NCBI GenBank assembly: GCA_031761405.1
Contig: JASEVX010000006.1
Coordinates: forward strand, 25,801,097-25,865,096
DNA length: 64,000 nt
DNA from: Serripes groenlandicus
Lineage: Eukaryota; Mollusca; Bivalvia; Cardiida; Cardiidae
Direction: 5' to 3'
Shown in pieces: positions 51,841 to 64,000 of this stretch. The notes below the pieces were generated by a model. That model made no database searches, had not been told where the DNA came from, and saw only the letters and a list, made by a program, of their open reading frames with translations. A program made the position numbers and the translations under genes. Position 1 is the stretch's first letter; each line of letters starts with the position of its first letter.

Positions 51841-53120
51841 AGCTGAACGCTGAAGTTGATCTGTTTTGATCACTCACCATCTGGACTTCGTATGTCACAC
51901 GTCATCTGTTCAAATCTTTATCGCTGAAACTTCTGGTCCAATTTCAACCAAATTTCCTAGGTCGTCTTCATCAAAACGTGTGTACAGATTTAAATTCCTG
52001 TGGCATCAAAAGGAAGAAAATGTCAAAATTTATAAAAAAAAATCTCTTCTGTATCGGCCTGCCGAATTCCAAGAGAAGCCATTTTTAGCTCTACTGGCTA
52101 AAGAGCTTGTACCGTGGCATGGTGTTCGGCGTCCGTAGACAATTGCTTGTGAACGCGATACAGTGTTCAGTTTTGATTGTATCTCGATCAAACTTATACA
52201 GTAGTTAGATATCCATGAACGCTCGGTTCCTTTTGCAAACAAGCTAGATCCGCCTATGCAAGACTGGATTATGGCCCTTGAAATTGTCAAAATTGCTACA
52301 ATAGAGGCTCCATTTACTATCTGATCTTCACCAAACTTAGATAGTAGTTAAATATTGATGAGAGCTTTGTTCCTTTTGAAAACTAGCCAGATGCGCCAAT
52401 GCATGACTGGATTATGGCCCTTGGAGTTGTCAAATTTGCTATAATACAGCTTGTGAACACAATAGAGCCTCCATTTACTATTCAATCTTCACCAAACTTA
52501 GATAGTAGTTAAATAATTGATAAGAGCTTGGTTCATTTTGCAAACCAGCCAGATCCGCCCATGCAAGGCTGGATTATGACCCTTGAATTTGCCAAAATTG
52601 TTATAATAGAGCTTGTGAACACAATAGAGGCCTCATTTACTAGCTGGTCTTCAACAAACTTAGATAGTAGTTAAATATTGATGAGAGCTCGGTTCCTTTC
52701 GAAAACCAGCCAGATGTGCCCTTTCATGACTGGATTATGGCCCTTGAAATTGTCAAAATTGCTATAATACAGCTTGTGAACACAATAGAGCCTCCATTTA
52801 CTATCCGATCTTCACCATACATACATGCTCTGGATTGAAAATGACCAAAGAACCATCCCAGCAGAGCATCGGCCCTCATGGGCCTCTTGTTATTGTTTGA
52901 AAGGCATAACCTTGCAGCATCAGAAAAGGGGTAAATAAAAATGTTAATTTTAAATGACATCTCCATCCACAGGACCAATTTCGACCAAACTTCACAGGAA
53001 TTTTTTCTTGGTCATACTTTTTCAGATTTTAGAGTTTTGGTTGCTGTGGCAAATGCCTAAAATCTCTTCCCTTCTTAATCAGTTCCTTAAGCAACCCTCT
53101 ACAACAATGTTTCAAGCCAA
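51841..53120. repeat. Interspersed repeats with four reiterations of about 170 bp
   Basis: Between 52190 and 52830, 'cttcaccaaacttagatagt', 'attatggcccttgaaattgt' and 'gcttgtgaacacaatagag' recur. Flanks carry the 'caatttcaaccaaatttcct' family. The end is 'catgggcctcttgttattg' at 52876-52894. Confidence 0.75.
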
Positions 53121-53465
53121 ATTAGTTAAGGGACTGTCACGCATTACCGATGTATCTCACCGGGACTAAACCGGAGCACACAATTAAAAACGGCGAGAAA
53201 ATAGGCGGAGCTCCGTCGAGAAAGCACTTGAAAAATCACAATTGGCCGTAGCAATGTAGCTAAGGGCGGTGTAGTACATCGTTAGTAGATCGTCAGTACA
53301 CATTGATGCCACCGGAGAGCCATCGGTCTGGTCTACCGACATTAACGAAGCCATACCGGAGTACTGCCGTTGTAGTTCCGTTGCTCGCAACGGCAGACAT
53401 TTTTGAACATGTTCAAAAATGTATACTGCAGCCGTACTAGTAACGAACATCGCCAAATGTCTGCT
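53121..53465. other. GC-richer block of unknown nature
   Basis: A minus-strand frame of 90 codons (53456-53184) has no domain that I recognise. It contains a 26-bp perfect palindrome (53397-53422, half-site 'acatttttgaaca') and a hairpin 'ccgttgctcgcaacgg'. A repeat terminus is more likely than a gene. Confidence 0.3.
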
Positions 53466-55930
53466 CCGATATAGTCATGACAATTGTCTATATCGCTCTG
53501 ACAGACGGTCATTTGACACAAGTTATGCATTAGATCAGACGAAACCAATGAGTGAATCATGATAATGGTCTATATCGCTCTGACAGACGGTCATCTGACA
53601 CAAGTTATGCATTAGTTAGACGGAAACTTCGAATAAGTCATGAAAATGGTCTGAAAACTCTGACAGTTTCGTGAAAATGGTGTATATCGCTCTGATAGAC
53701 GGTCATTTGGTATACGTTATACCTTAGATCAGACGGAAGCATCAAATAAGTCATGAACATGGTCTAATAGCTCTGACAGACGGTCATTTGACACAAAATA
53801 TGCATAAGTTATACGGAACCAATGAATGAATTATGACAATGGTCTATATCGCTCCGACAGGCGGTCATTTTGTATACGTTATGCCTTAGATCAGACGGAA
53901 ACATCAAATAAGTCATGAAAATGGTCTAATAGCTCTGACAGACGGTCATTTGACACAAAATATGCATAAGTTAGATGGAACCAATGAATGAATCATGACA
54001 ATGGTCTATATTGCTCCGACAGACGTCATTTGGTATACATTATGCCTTAGATCAGACAGAAACCTCGAATAAGTCATGAAAATGGTCTAATAGCTCTGAC
54101 AGACGGTCATTTTACACAAGTTATGCATAAGTTAGACGGAACCAATGAATGAATCATGACAATGGTCTATATCGCTCTGATAGACGGTCATTTGGTATAC
54201 GCTATACCTTAGATCAGACGGAAATATCAAATAAGTCATGAAAATGGTCTAATAGCTCTGACAGACGGGGTCATTTGACACAAAATATGCATAAGTTAGA
54301 CGGAACCAATGAATGAATTATGACAATGGTCTATATCGCTCCGACAGGCCGTCATTTGGTATACGTTATGCCTTAGATCAGACGGAAACATCAAATAAGT
54401 CATGAAAATGGTCTAATAGCTCTGACAGACGGTATTTTGACACAAGTTATGCATAAGTTAGACGGAACCAATGAATGAATCATGACAATGGTCTATGTCG
54501 CTCTGATAGACGGTCATTTGGTATACGTTATACCTTAGATCAGACGGAAACATCAAATAAGTCATGAAAATGGTCTTATAGCTCTGACAGACGATCATTT
54601 GACACAAGTTATGCATAAGTTAGACGGAACCAATGAATGAATCATGAAAAAGGTCTATATCGCTCTGATAGACGGTCATTTGGTATACGTTATACCTTAG
54701 ATCAGACGGAAACATCAAATAAATCATGACAAGGGTCTATGTCGCTCTGATAGACGGTCATTTGGTACACGTTATGCCTTAGATCAGACAGAAACTTCGA
54801 ATAAGTCATGAAAATGGTCTAATAGCTCTGACATACGGTCATTTTACACAAGTTATGCATAGGTTAGACGGAACCAATGAATGAATCATGACAAAGGTCT
54901 ATATCGCTCCTACAGGCCGTCATTTGGTACACGTTATGCCTTAGATCAGACGGAAAATTCGATTAGATTATGAAAATGGTCTAATAGCTCTGACATACGG
55001 TCATTTTACACAAGTTATGCATAGGTTAGACGGAACCAATGAATGAATCATGACAAAGGTCTATATCGCTCCTACAGGCCGTCATTTGGTACACGTTATG
55101 CCTTAGATCAGACGGAAAATTCGATTAGATTATGAAAATGGTCTAATAGCTCTGACAGACGGTCATTTGACACAAGTTATGCATTAGTTAGACGGAACCA
55201 ATGAATGAATCATGACAAAGGTCTATGTCGCTCCGACAGGCGGTCATTTGATATACGATATACCTTAAATCAGAAAGAAACTTAGAATAAGTCATGAAAA
55301 TGGTCTCTATCGCTCCGATAGACGGTCAATTGGTATGCGTTATGCCTTAGATCAGACGGAAACTTCGAATAAGTCATGACAATGGTCTAATAGCTCTGAC
55401 AGACGGTCATTTGGTATACGCTATGCCTTAGATCAGACGGAAACTTCGAATAAGTTATGAAAATGGTCTAATAGCTCTGACAGACGATCATTTGACACTT
55501 TATGCCTTAGATCAGACGGAAAATTCGAATAAGTTATGAAAATGGTCTAATAGCTCTGACAGACGATCATTTGACACAAGTTATGCATTAGTTAGACGGA
55601 ACCAATGAATGAATCATGAAAATGGTCTATGTCGGTCTGATAGACGGTCATTTGGTATGCGTTATGCCTTAGATCAGATGGAAACTTCGAATAAGTCATG
55701 ACAATGGTCTATGTCGCTCTGATAGACGGTCATTTGGTGTACGCTATGCCTTAGATCATACGTAACCAATGAATGAATCATGACAATGGTCTATATCGCT
55801 CTGATAGACGGTCATTTCGTTTACGTCATGCCTTATATCCTATAGACGGTCATTTGACACAGGTTCTGCATTATATCAGATGGAACCTCCGAGTGAGTCA
55901 TTACAATGGTCTTTATCGCTCTGACATTTT
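53466..55930. repeat. 81-bp satellite arranged as 162-bp A/B dimers, about 30 monomers
   Basis: Type A has 'gacggtcatttgacacaagt', 'tatgcataagttagacgg' and 'aaccaatgaatgaatcatga'. Type B has 'gacggtcatttggtatacgt', 'ccttagatcagacgg' and 'aaatcaaataagtcatga'-like wording. Both end '(t)atggtcta...gctctgaca'. They alternate along most of the array. Variants at both ends are more diverged. Confidence 0.9.
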
Positions 55931-56374
55931 TATTTTGTATAAGTGTATATAAAACACCAGTTGAAACATCCGAATTAGTCGTGAACAATGGTCTGAAGGT
56001 GGAAAAAAGTTATGCAATAAATTCAGACGGACACTGAGAACTACTCATTAAAATAGAAACTACTGATTCCTATGGGGGTCATTTGTGGATTGATAAACTA
56101 AAATACATGGTCGAAGGGTCCGGATTGAAATAGACGTCGGTCTTTTGAAATAATGCAACAACTTCCACAAGCTTATGACCTCGTCGGTTTTGTTTGCCCT
56201 TGCACTCGGCTATACAGACGTGTGTCGAGCCTTTGTATATATCTGGATTGTTTTACTGGACCACCAGTAGTGAAATGACCTTACAGGATTTATCGGGATA
56301 TATAGACACGTTATGTTAACAGCTTTTTTAAAGTGTATATACCACGAGGAGAGTTACTTTCATTACTTGATATG

Positions 56375-56632
56375 AAATAGACAGTGCTGGCTCACAACCG
56401 TCTAGGGGTTGTGAATTCGAATCCAAGCTTGGCCAACATTCTTTCCCACGTTTGACAAAAGTCACTCTGACAAGCGTCATTCACCGATAAGCTAAAAGTT
56501 TATGTGGAAAAGCTGCCAGTTGCTTAGAAGGTATGTTGTATGGAGTACTGGTGAGAGAAAGCTTCGAAAAAGACACGAGTAGGGTCAACTTGTCGCCGTG
56601 ATATGACTGAAAAAATGTTTAAATCGGGGGCT
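56375..56632 (+). mobile_element. SINE family B
   Basis: 'gacagtgctggctcacaacc', B box 'tgtgaattcgaatccaagct', 'cattctttcccacgtttgac', 'agctgccagttgcttagaag' and 'cgccgtgatatgactgaaaa'. Confidence 0.8.
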
Positions 56633-56689
56633 CTGGAGCAAATACCTCAAGGTTAAATATCCATGGCTGTCGTGAATACCTTTGTATTT

Positions 56690-57100
56690 AAACTAGAACT
56701 GTGAGTGAACTCACAAAGGATACCCACCTCCCCCCCCCGTCTCGCGCTTACAAGACATATGGACGGACAGATATACTTCCGACCGGGATAATCTTACTTC
56801 ATGCACATCCTCAGGTTGTGTACTGCAACTGTGTAAAGTTTCATCAGAATATGTCCAGCCGTTAAGGAGGAGTTGCGCTTACAAGACAAATGGACAGACA
56901 GACGGACACGGACAGGGATAATCTTACTTCATGCAAATCCTCAGGTTGTGTACTGCAACTGTGTTAAGTTTCATCAGAATCGGTCCAGCTGTTAAAGAGG
57001 AGTTGCGCTTACAGACATATGGACAGACAGACAGACGGGGTGATTCCTATAATTCCTATATACCCCCCCCCACAAAACTTGTTTGTGGGGGGTATACTAA
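56690..57100. repeat. Interspersed repeat with two reiterations of about 115 bp and a terminal hairpin
   Basis: It starts 'aactagaactgtgagtgaac'. It repeats 'gggataatcttacttcatgc' and 'ctcaggttgtgtactgcaac' at 56787 and 56907. It ends in the hairpin 'tacccccccccacaaaact' / 'gtttgtggggggtata'. A second start of the family is at 57590. Confidence 0.75.
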
Positions 57101-57389
57101 TAAAATAACAATCAAATTGACAAACAAGATTCACATTAACTCGTTTTAATGTTTTAAAACATTTATTTCACAATTTAATCCAAAAGTCGATTCGAAGTCG
57201 ACAGTTACATTTTTAAAATATAAGCATTGTAACCATAATGGACTGTTCAAAGAAGAAGGTCAAGGTGATCACAAATCGAGTTCCTTTCATATCCAGGCAC
57301 CTTACCAATATGTAATGTAAAGCTTTAAAATACAACAATTTTAAATATGTAATCTTTAAATAGACCAGTGGCAATCAATGTTCTAGTTT

Positions 57390-57565
57390 ACCCTTTCCTT
57401 CATACAATACATATGCAGCAGACGAATTATAATACATCGAACAATATATATCACTGAATTGAAAAAATGAAAATTACCAATTGGATTTTTGTAAATGTGA
57501 CATAGTTTAGACTTATTATGATCCAAATTTGAACAATCATCAAGACAAACTTTCTTAAAAAGTTT
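57390..57565. mobile_element. Decayed family 1 MITE
   Basis: 'ttaccctttccttcataca' and 'atatgcagcagacgaattat' at the left. The right half has lost similarity. Confidence 0.45.
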
Positions 57566-57584
57566 CAACATGCTTTAGTTATAA

Positions 57585-57870
57585 ACTAGAACTGTGAGTG
57601 AACTCACAAAGATACCCCCCGTTGCGTTTATTAGACATATGGACAGACAGATATATTTCCGACTGGGATAATTCACACTTAGCATAAGATACAAACAATC
57701 TGACTCTGTCTCATTATTCTTTAATCCCAGGTACCTCCTGGCCAAATATCATGACCCTTGGACCTCCAGTTCTTAAGAAGAAGTCTTTCAAAGACGGACG
57801 GACGACAGACAACACACCATAACATAAGCTCAGAGGCACTTCGTGCCAGGTGTCAGAGCTCAAAAACATT
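57585..57870. repeat. Second copy of the AACTAGAACTGTGAG repeat family
   Basis: It runs from 'aactagaactgtgagtgaac' to 'agaggcacttcgtgccaggt' and 'gtcagagctcaaaaac', a hairpin-bearing end. Confidence 0.65.
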
Positions 57871-58935
57871 GGTTTTAACTATATCATTATAACAAGAGGA
57901 CCATGATGGTCCTATATCGCTCACCTGATTTAATCAAACTTAAAAGTTTTCAGTGTTCTATCCCCTATACGAGTCTATGAAAACCAAGTGACCCCCGGGG
58001 AGGTGTCATTTTTGACCCCAGGGCTATAATTTGAACAATCTTGGTAGAGGTCCACTAGATGATGCTACATATAAAATATCTTTTAGACAAGAAGATTTTT
58101 AAAGTTTTGTCTCTAAATGAGTCTTATGTAAAACAATAGACCCCAGGGGAGGGGTCATTTTGAGCCCAGGGCTATAATTTGAAAATCTTGGTAGAGGTCC
58201 ACTAGATGATGCTACATACCCAATATCAAAGGCCTGGGGCCTCTACTTTTAGACAAGAAGATTTTTAAAGTTTCCCCCCTAAATGAGTCTATGTAAAACA
58301 GGGAACCCCCGGGATGGGATAACTTTTGACCCCATGGCTATAATTTGAACAATCTTGGTAAAGGTCCACTAGATGATGCTACATACCAAATATCAAAGGT
58401 TAGGCCCTCTTCTTTTAGACAAGAAGATTTAAAAAAAAAATCTCTATGAATCTATGGAGAACAAGTGACCCCCGGGGAGGGGTCATTTTTGACACCAGGG
58501 CTATAATTTGAACAAGCTTGGTAGAGGTCCACTAGATGATGCTACATACCAAGTATCTTTTAGACAAGAAGAATAAGTTTTTTCCCTATTTGAGTCTATG
58601 TAAAACAAGTGACCCCCGGGGATGGGTTATTTTTGACCCCAGGGCTATAATTTGAACAATCTAGGTAGAGGTATACTAGATGATGCCACATACCAAATAT
58701 CAAAGGCCTGGGGCCTCTACTTTTAGACAAGAAGATTTTTAAAGTTTTGTCTCAATACGAGTCCATGTAAAACAATAGACCCCAGGGGAGGGGTCATTTT
58801 GAGCCCAGGGCTATAATTTGAACAATCTTGGTAGAGGTCCACTAGATGATGCTTCATACCCAATATCAAAGGCCTGGGCCCTCTACTTTTAGACAAGAAG
58901 ATTTTTTAATTTTTTCCCCTATATAAGTCTATGTA

Positions 58936-59728
58936 CAAGAGGGCCATGATGGCCCTATATCGCTCACCTGATATAATAGAACTTCAATAGTTTTCAAAGT
59001 TTTATAGTCTATAAATATAAGGACAAGCCCCACCCCCTTGCGGCCATGTTTTTCAACGGATCGGAAATATTTGAACAAGCTTGGTAGGGGGTGCCCCAAG
59101 GAACATTTGTGCAAAATATTTTTTAAATCGGGCCAACACTTATGAACAAGAAGATTTTTTAAGATTTGGCAATTTTCCCCTTTTCTGATGCTGCAGCAAC
59201 CAAAGTTCTACTTGGAATGAAATTCTTTGAACAACTTTGAAAGAGGACCACCTAACGACCATTTCTGTGAAATTATTTTGAAATCTAGCCAGTACTTTTG
59301 AACTAGAAGATTTTTAAAGTTTTAACAATGCACATATAAGGAAAACAAGCCCCACCCCCTTGCGGCCATGTTTTTCAACGGATCGGAAATATTTGAACAA
59401 TCTTAGTAGAGGGTGCCCTAAGGAACATTTGTGCAAAATAATTTTCTAATCGGGCCAGCACATTTGGACAAGAAGATTTCTTAAGATTTGGCAATTTTCC
59501 CCTTTTCTGATGCCGCAACAGCCAAAGTTCTACTTGGAATTAAATTCTTTGAACAACTTTGAAAGGGGACCACCTAAGGACCATTCCTGTGAAGTTATTT
59601 TGAAATCTGTCTATTGGTTTAGTAGAAGAAGTCATTTGTAGGAAATTGTTAACAGACAGACAGACGATGACGACGGACATTCAATGATCACAAAAGCTCA
59701 CCTTGCACTTCGTGCATAGGTTAGCTAA
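58936..59728 (+). mobile_element. Nested copy of the same element family
   Basis: It begins 'caagagggccatgatggccc' and ends 'cttgcacttcgtgcatagg' 'ttagctaaa', splitting the host unit 'agtctatgta|aaacaagtgacc'. Its interior is two diverged halves with 'ttgcggccatgtttttcaac' (59038 and 59360). It lacks the outer copy's amplified unit. Confidence 0.8.
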
Positions 59729-60060
59729 AAACAAGTGACCCCCGGGATGGGATCATTTTTTACCGCAGGGCTATAAATTGAACAATCTTGGTAGAGGTCC
59801 ACTAGATGATGCTACATACCAACTATCAAAGGCCTGGGCCCTCTACTCTTAGACAAGAAGATTTTTGGAGTTGTTTCCCTATATGAGTCTATGAAAAACA
59901 AGTGACCCCTGCTGAGGGGTCATTTTTGACCCCAGGGCTATAATTTGAACAATCTTGGTAGAGGTCCACTAGATGATGCTACATACCAAATATCAAAAGG
60001 CCTGGGGCCTCTTCTTTTAAACAAGAAGATTTTTTAATTTTTTATCTCTATATGAGTCTA

Positions 60061-61260
60061 TGTAAAACAATAGACCCCAGGGCTATAATTTGAACAATCT
60101 TGGTAAAGGTCCACTAGATGATGCTACATACCCAATATCAAAGGGCTTGGCCCTCTCCTTTTAGACAAGAATATTTTTAAAGTTTTTCTCCTATATGAGT
60201 CTATGTAAAACAAGTGACCCCTGGGGAGGGGTCATTTTTGACCCCAGAGCTATAATTTGAACAGTCTTGGTAGAGGTTCACCAGATGATGTTACATACCA
60301 AATATCAAAGGCATGGGCCTTCTACTTTTAGACAAGAAGATTTTTAAATTTTTCCCCTATATGAGACTATGTTAAACAAGTCACCCCCAGTGAGGGGTCA
60401 ATTTTGACCCCAGGGCTATAATTTGAACAATCTTGGTAGAGGTTCACTAGATGATGCTACATACCAAATATCAAAGGCATGGGCAGATTTTTAATTTTTT
60501 TTCTCTATATGAGTCTATGTAAAACAATAGACCCAAGGGCTATAATTTGAACAATCTTGGTAAAGGTCCACTAGATGATGCTACATACCAAATATCAAAG
60601 GCCTGGGCCTCTTACTTTTAGACAAGAAGATTTTTAAAGTTTTTCCCCCATATGAGTCTATGTAAAACAATAGACCCCAGGGCTATAATTTGAACAATCT
60701 TGGTAAAGGTCCACTAGATGATGCTACATACCCAATATCAAAGGGCTTGGCCCTCTCCTTTTAGACAAGAATATTTTTAAAGTTTTTCTCCTATATGAGT
60801 CTATGTAAAACAAGTGACCCCTGGGGAGGGGTCATTTTTGACCCCAGAGCTATAATTTGAACAGTCTTGGTAGAGGTTCACCAGATGATGTTACATACCA
60901 AATATCAAAGGCATGGGCCTTCTACTTTTAGACAAGAAGATTTTTAAATTTTTCCCCTATATGAGACTATGTTAAACAAGTGACCCCCAGGGAGGGGTCA
61001 ATTTTGATCCCAGGGCTATAATTTGAACAATCTTGGTAGAGGTTCACTAGATGATGCTACATACCAAATATCAAAGGCATGGCCAGATTTTTAATTTTTT
61101 TTCTCTATATGAGTCTATGTAAAACAATAGACCCCAGGGCTATAATTTGAACAATCTTGGTAAAGGTCCACTAGATGATGCTACATACCAAATATCAAAG
61201 GCCTGGGCCCTCTACTTTTAGACAAGAAGATTTTTAAAGTGTTTCCACTATACGAGTCTA
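60061..61260. repeat. Exact 600-bp direct duplication inside the array
   Basis: 60061-60660 and 60661-61260 align at an offset of exactly 600 bp. Most 60-bp lines are identical, and differences are confined to about 60382-60408, 60483, 60535 and the last 60 bp. Each copy spans four array units. Confidence 0.95.
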
Positions 61261-61817
61261 TGTAAAAAAAAGTGACCCCCGGGGAGGGGTCATTTTTGAC
61301 CCCAGGGCTATAATTTGAACAATCTTGGTAGAGGTTCACCAGATGATGTTACATACCAAATATCAAGGGCATGGGCCTCTTACTTTTAGACAAGAAGATT
61401 TTTAAAGTTTTTCCCCCATATGAGTCTATGTTAAACAAGTGACCCCTGGGATGGGGTCATTTTTTACCCCAGGGCTATAATTTGAACAATCTTGGTAGAG
61501 GTTCACTAGATGATGCTACATACCAAATATCAAAGGCATGGGCCTTCTACTTTCAGACAAGAAGATTTTTTAAGTTTTGGTTAATTTCCCCTTTTTTGTT
61601 GCCGTGGCAGCCAAAGTTCTGCATGGAATAGAATTTTTTGAACAAATTTAAAAGAGATCCACCCAAGGAACATTTCTGTAAAATTATTTTGAATTTGGTT
61701 AATTGGTGTAGGAGGAGAAGTCATTTGTAGGAAAATATGAACGGACGGACGAAGACGACGACGGACGGTGAGCGATCACAAAAGCTCACCTTGCACTTCG
61801 TGCATTGGTGAGCTAAA

Positions 61818-62030
61818 AACAAGAAACCGCTGAAGACTGTATAGCCGGATTGTCGGCAATTTGACCTTGAAAATCGACAAACCAAGGTCAAGGTAACCAT
61901 AGAAATCAATAGAACTTCAACCTGAAACTTTAACCAAAATGTTGACAGACAGACGGATATCGCCAATCTATAGACCGGAATTGCTAGAGCAATCCGGCCA
62001 ACTAGATGCTCACAGGCTATATGTAAAGCC
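61818..62030. repeat. Repeat with inverted CCGGATTG / CAATCCGG ends
   Basis: 'agccggattgtcggcaattt' at 61851 and 'gctagagcaatccggcc' at 61983 face each other. Between them are 'ccaaggtcaaggtaacca' and 'gacagacagacggatatcgc'. Confidence 0.55.
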
Positions 62031-62470
62031 CACTCCAAAGTTTTTGTCAAAGACATAGTGCTCTTCCATGCACTTGCAACAAAGAGTTGACCTGATAGCA
62101 GTTAATTAAGGGCCTTCTGCCATACCATATTATTTGGATAATTTTTAGTATGTTTTGTGTATGAAGGGTTCAGGCATATTTAACATAGGAAATATTTTAC
62201 ACACAGACACATCAAATAATAAATCCTATCTTTTGAATAATGAAATATTTAAGGAAACCACAGGAAAGTGAATTTTTGTTTATATCTTATTGAGAAGTTT
62301 ACCAAACACATAATTGTCTGCTGCACACATGTCAAACGCTTCTACAAGGTGAAAAGGGTTATAAGAGAACAGTCTCCTTTTTTGAAAACTTTGTTTTCAC
62401 TTCTGCCATCTTCAACTCACGGTGAACATGTGTGCCTAATAACCAGGGGATCCTATGATGCATGGTTTCT
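62031..62470. other. No recognisable gene
   Basis: AT-rich spacer; the frame at 62268-62492 is unsupported. Confidence 0.35.
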
Positions 62471-62474
62471 CATC

Positions 62475-62960
62475 TTGTCCTTTGACCTCTAAGTGTGACC
62501 TTGACCTTTAAAATTCAGACCAGGTTCTTGTGCAAGACACTTCACCTCACCATGGTGAACGTGTGTGCCCAGTAACTTGGGAATCCTATGGTGCATGGTC
62601 GAGATGTGGTCCGGACAAGGTAGTCCTATCTAACAGTACTTATGTTGATCTTTGACCTCCAAGTGCGATCTTGACATTTGAGATACAGGACTGGGTCTTG
62701 TGCGCGTCACACATTGCCTTATCATGGTGAACATTTGTGCCAAGAATCTTGGAAATCCCATGACGCATAAATGCGGCCTGGATAATGTACAGTCCTATCA
62801 AACAGTCCTCATTTTTATATTTGACCTATAAGTGTGACCTTGACATAAGAGGTACAGGCCTGGGACTTGTGTGTGACACGCAGCCTCAACATGGTGAACG
62901 TTTGTGCCAAGTTTCTTGGAAATCCTATGATGCATGGTCAAGATGCGGGCTGGACAAACA
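62475..62960. repeat. Interspersed repeat with three reiterations of about 160 bp
   Basis: 'ttgacctctaagtgtgacct', 'catggtgaacgtgtgtgcc' and 'cttgggaatcctatggtgca' recur at about 62480, 62650 and 62820. Confidence 0.8.
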
Positions 62961-63535
62961 CTGAACTGCCATTGAGACAACTATGTCGAGCTCGACAAAA
63001 CCTTTAAGTTTTCATCATGTTTCAAGCAATATTATTTTGTAGGTTTCTCTATTGTCCCTTGCTAGTTCTGTATCAACATTTCAGTTCACAGTTTAAAAGT
63101 CTTTGTGTGAGTCTTTTGATTTTAATTTTCTTCCTCCTTCCCAATCATCCTTTTTCTCACCCACCTGAAAAAAGTGATAGCAGATTCAGAACCACAAGGT
63201 TTACAAGTACACATCCATCCTACCAGCTCCAGATGGACAGACAGACATTGCCAAACTGATTCCTGTTTTTGGCTGGGACTAAAATACAATTTATGACAAC
63301 CAAAGGTATGTAACTTTGACTCCAAGTCTGATTTCACAAAAGCAAGTAAACTTGCCAGGTCTCAACATCACATTTCTTTTTCCAAGTTTGAATACAATTG
63401 CTACACAAATTTGAATACAATTGCTACAAAAATTGTAATTGCTATTGAGCAAAAATAAATTGATTTAACTGGGTTGTTTTTTTTGACATGCAAGCACCTA
63501 ATAACCCCAATTTGCTAAAAGTAGAACTGATATAA
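62961..63535. other. No recognisable gene
   Basis: Spacer with a short direct repeat 'aatacaattgctaca' (63391 and 63414). No supported gene. Confidence 0.35.
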
Positions 63536-63650
63536 CCCGTTCCTGCATGCAGACATGTCTGTACAGGCAATTTTAAAATACATTGTGAGAAAAGGAGAAG
63601 TTTCTAACCATGAGAAATTTCTCTATTTCAAAAGAGTTATCTACTCTATA
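63536..63650. mobile_element. Decayed family 1 MITE
   Basis: 'ataacccgttcctgcatgca', 'aaaatacattgtgagaaaag' and a central fold 'gaagtttctaaccatgagaa' 'atttctc'. The right end is replaced by the next repeat. Confidence 0.5.
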
Positions 63651-63651
63651 A

Positions 63652-64000
63652 TACAAGAGTAATAGAACTTCCAATAGTTTTCAAAGTTTTTAGTCTATAC
63701 ATATAAGGAAAACAAGCAACCCCCTGGTGGCCATGTTTTTCAACAGATCAGCATAAATTGAACACCCTTGGCACAGGGTGACACAAGGAACATTTGATCC
63801 AAATTATTTTCAAATCAGGCCAGTGCTTTAGTACAAGATGTTTTTTTTAAGTTTTCACTATATTACATACAAGGAAAACATGCCCCGCCCACCTGGCAGC
63901 CATGTTTTTCATCAGATCGAAATAATTTCAACAATCTTGTGCCAAACATTTTTTAAATTGGGCAGGTACTTTTGGACAAGAAGATTTTTAATCTTTTTAC
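63652..64000 (+). mobile_element. Start of another copy of the 58936-type element, cut by the window edge
   Basis: 'acaagagtaatagaacttcc', 'aatagttttcaaagttttta' and 'ggtggccatgtttttcaaca', then a second 'ggcagccatgtttttcatca' half. It follows the nested copy at 58936-59728 by eye. Confidence 0.7.

Larger units (their letters stand above)
57892..61817 (+). mobile_element. Large interspersed element with expanded internal array
   Basis: 5' end 'acaagaggaccatgatggtc' and 'ctatatcgctcacctg'. 3' end 'cacaaaagctcaccttgcac' and 'ttcgtgcattggtgagctaa'. Inside there are about 18 occurrences of 'cactagatgatgctacatac', in units of about 127-180 bp with 'gggctataatttgaacaatc' and 'ttagacaagaagatttttaa'. 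It has no coding capacity and is interrupted by a related copy at 58936-59728. Confidence 0.85.

Noticed and set aside
53184..53456. Minus-strand 90-codon frame in GC-richer DNA
   Set aside because: No start context, domain or splice sites, and it overlaps palindromes that look like repeat ends.

Overview
This window is eukaryotic nuclear DNA: AT-rich, intron-containing and dominated by repeats. It is most likely from a bivalve mollusc. The reasons are a secreted coiled-coil/C1q-domain protein (a family greatly expanded in bivalves), tRNA-derived SINEs ending in a 'ccgtgatatgactg...gttgaaaacggcgttaaa' module, and dispersed repeats with starts such as 'caagagggccatgatggccc' and 'gagccgtcccgtgagaaaa'. 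The last two points rest on general familiarity with bivalve genomes, not on a search. The species cannot be fixed from the sequence.

Three host genes are supportable. (1) At the left edge, on the minus strand, is a compact gene (TATA box about 880, short first exon, 97-nt intron, main exon, AATAAA at 151-146). It encodes a signal peptide, four acidic 15-residue repeats, a dibasic site and a cysteine-free, strongly cationic tail of 47 residues, which is the layout of an antimicrobial or other peptide precursor. (2) At 13698-14711 a single-exon open frame encodes a secreted coiled-coil C1q-domain protein of 337 residues. (3) From 36311 to 47399, on the plus strand, four phase-compatible exons join into an open frame of 94 codons with an NRF1-like CpG promoter motif upstream. 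I do not recognise the protein. A possible orphan exon resembling part of a von Willebrand type D domain lies at 30766-30962.

The rest is mobile and tandem DNA. There are two families of TTAA-bounded, piggyBac-like hairpin MITEs (about 20 and 4 copies). There are three SINE families with different heads but a shared 3' module. Three broken non-LTR retrotransposons lie at 9691-11305, 24915-26140 and 31594-32760. There are two hAT-like elements, a TIR family beginning GAGCCGTCCC, a 5S-rRNA-like segment and several striking palindromes.

Tandem structure is abundant: a 79-bp array (1875-3137), a 98-bp array (21923-22700), an 81-bp satellite organised as 162-bp dimers (53466-55930), and a large interspersed element (57892-61817). 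That element contains about 18 copies of a core unit, an exact 600-bp internal duplication and a nested copy of its own family. From 36.8 kb to the right edge, most intronic and intergenic sequence consists of decayed interspersed repeats with internal 130-170-bp reiterations.
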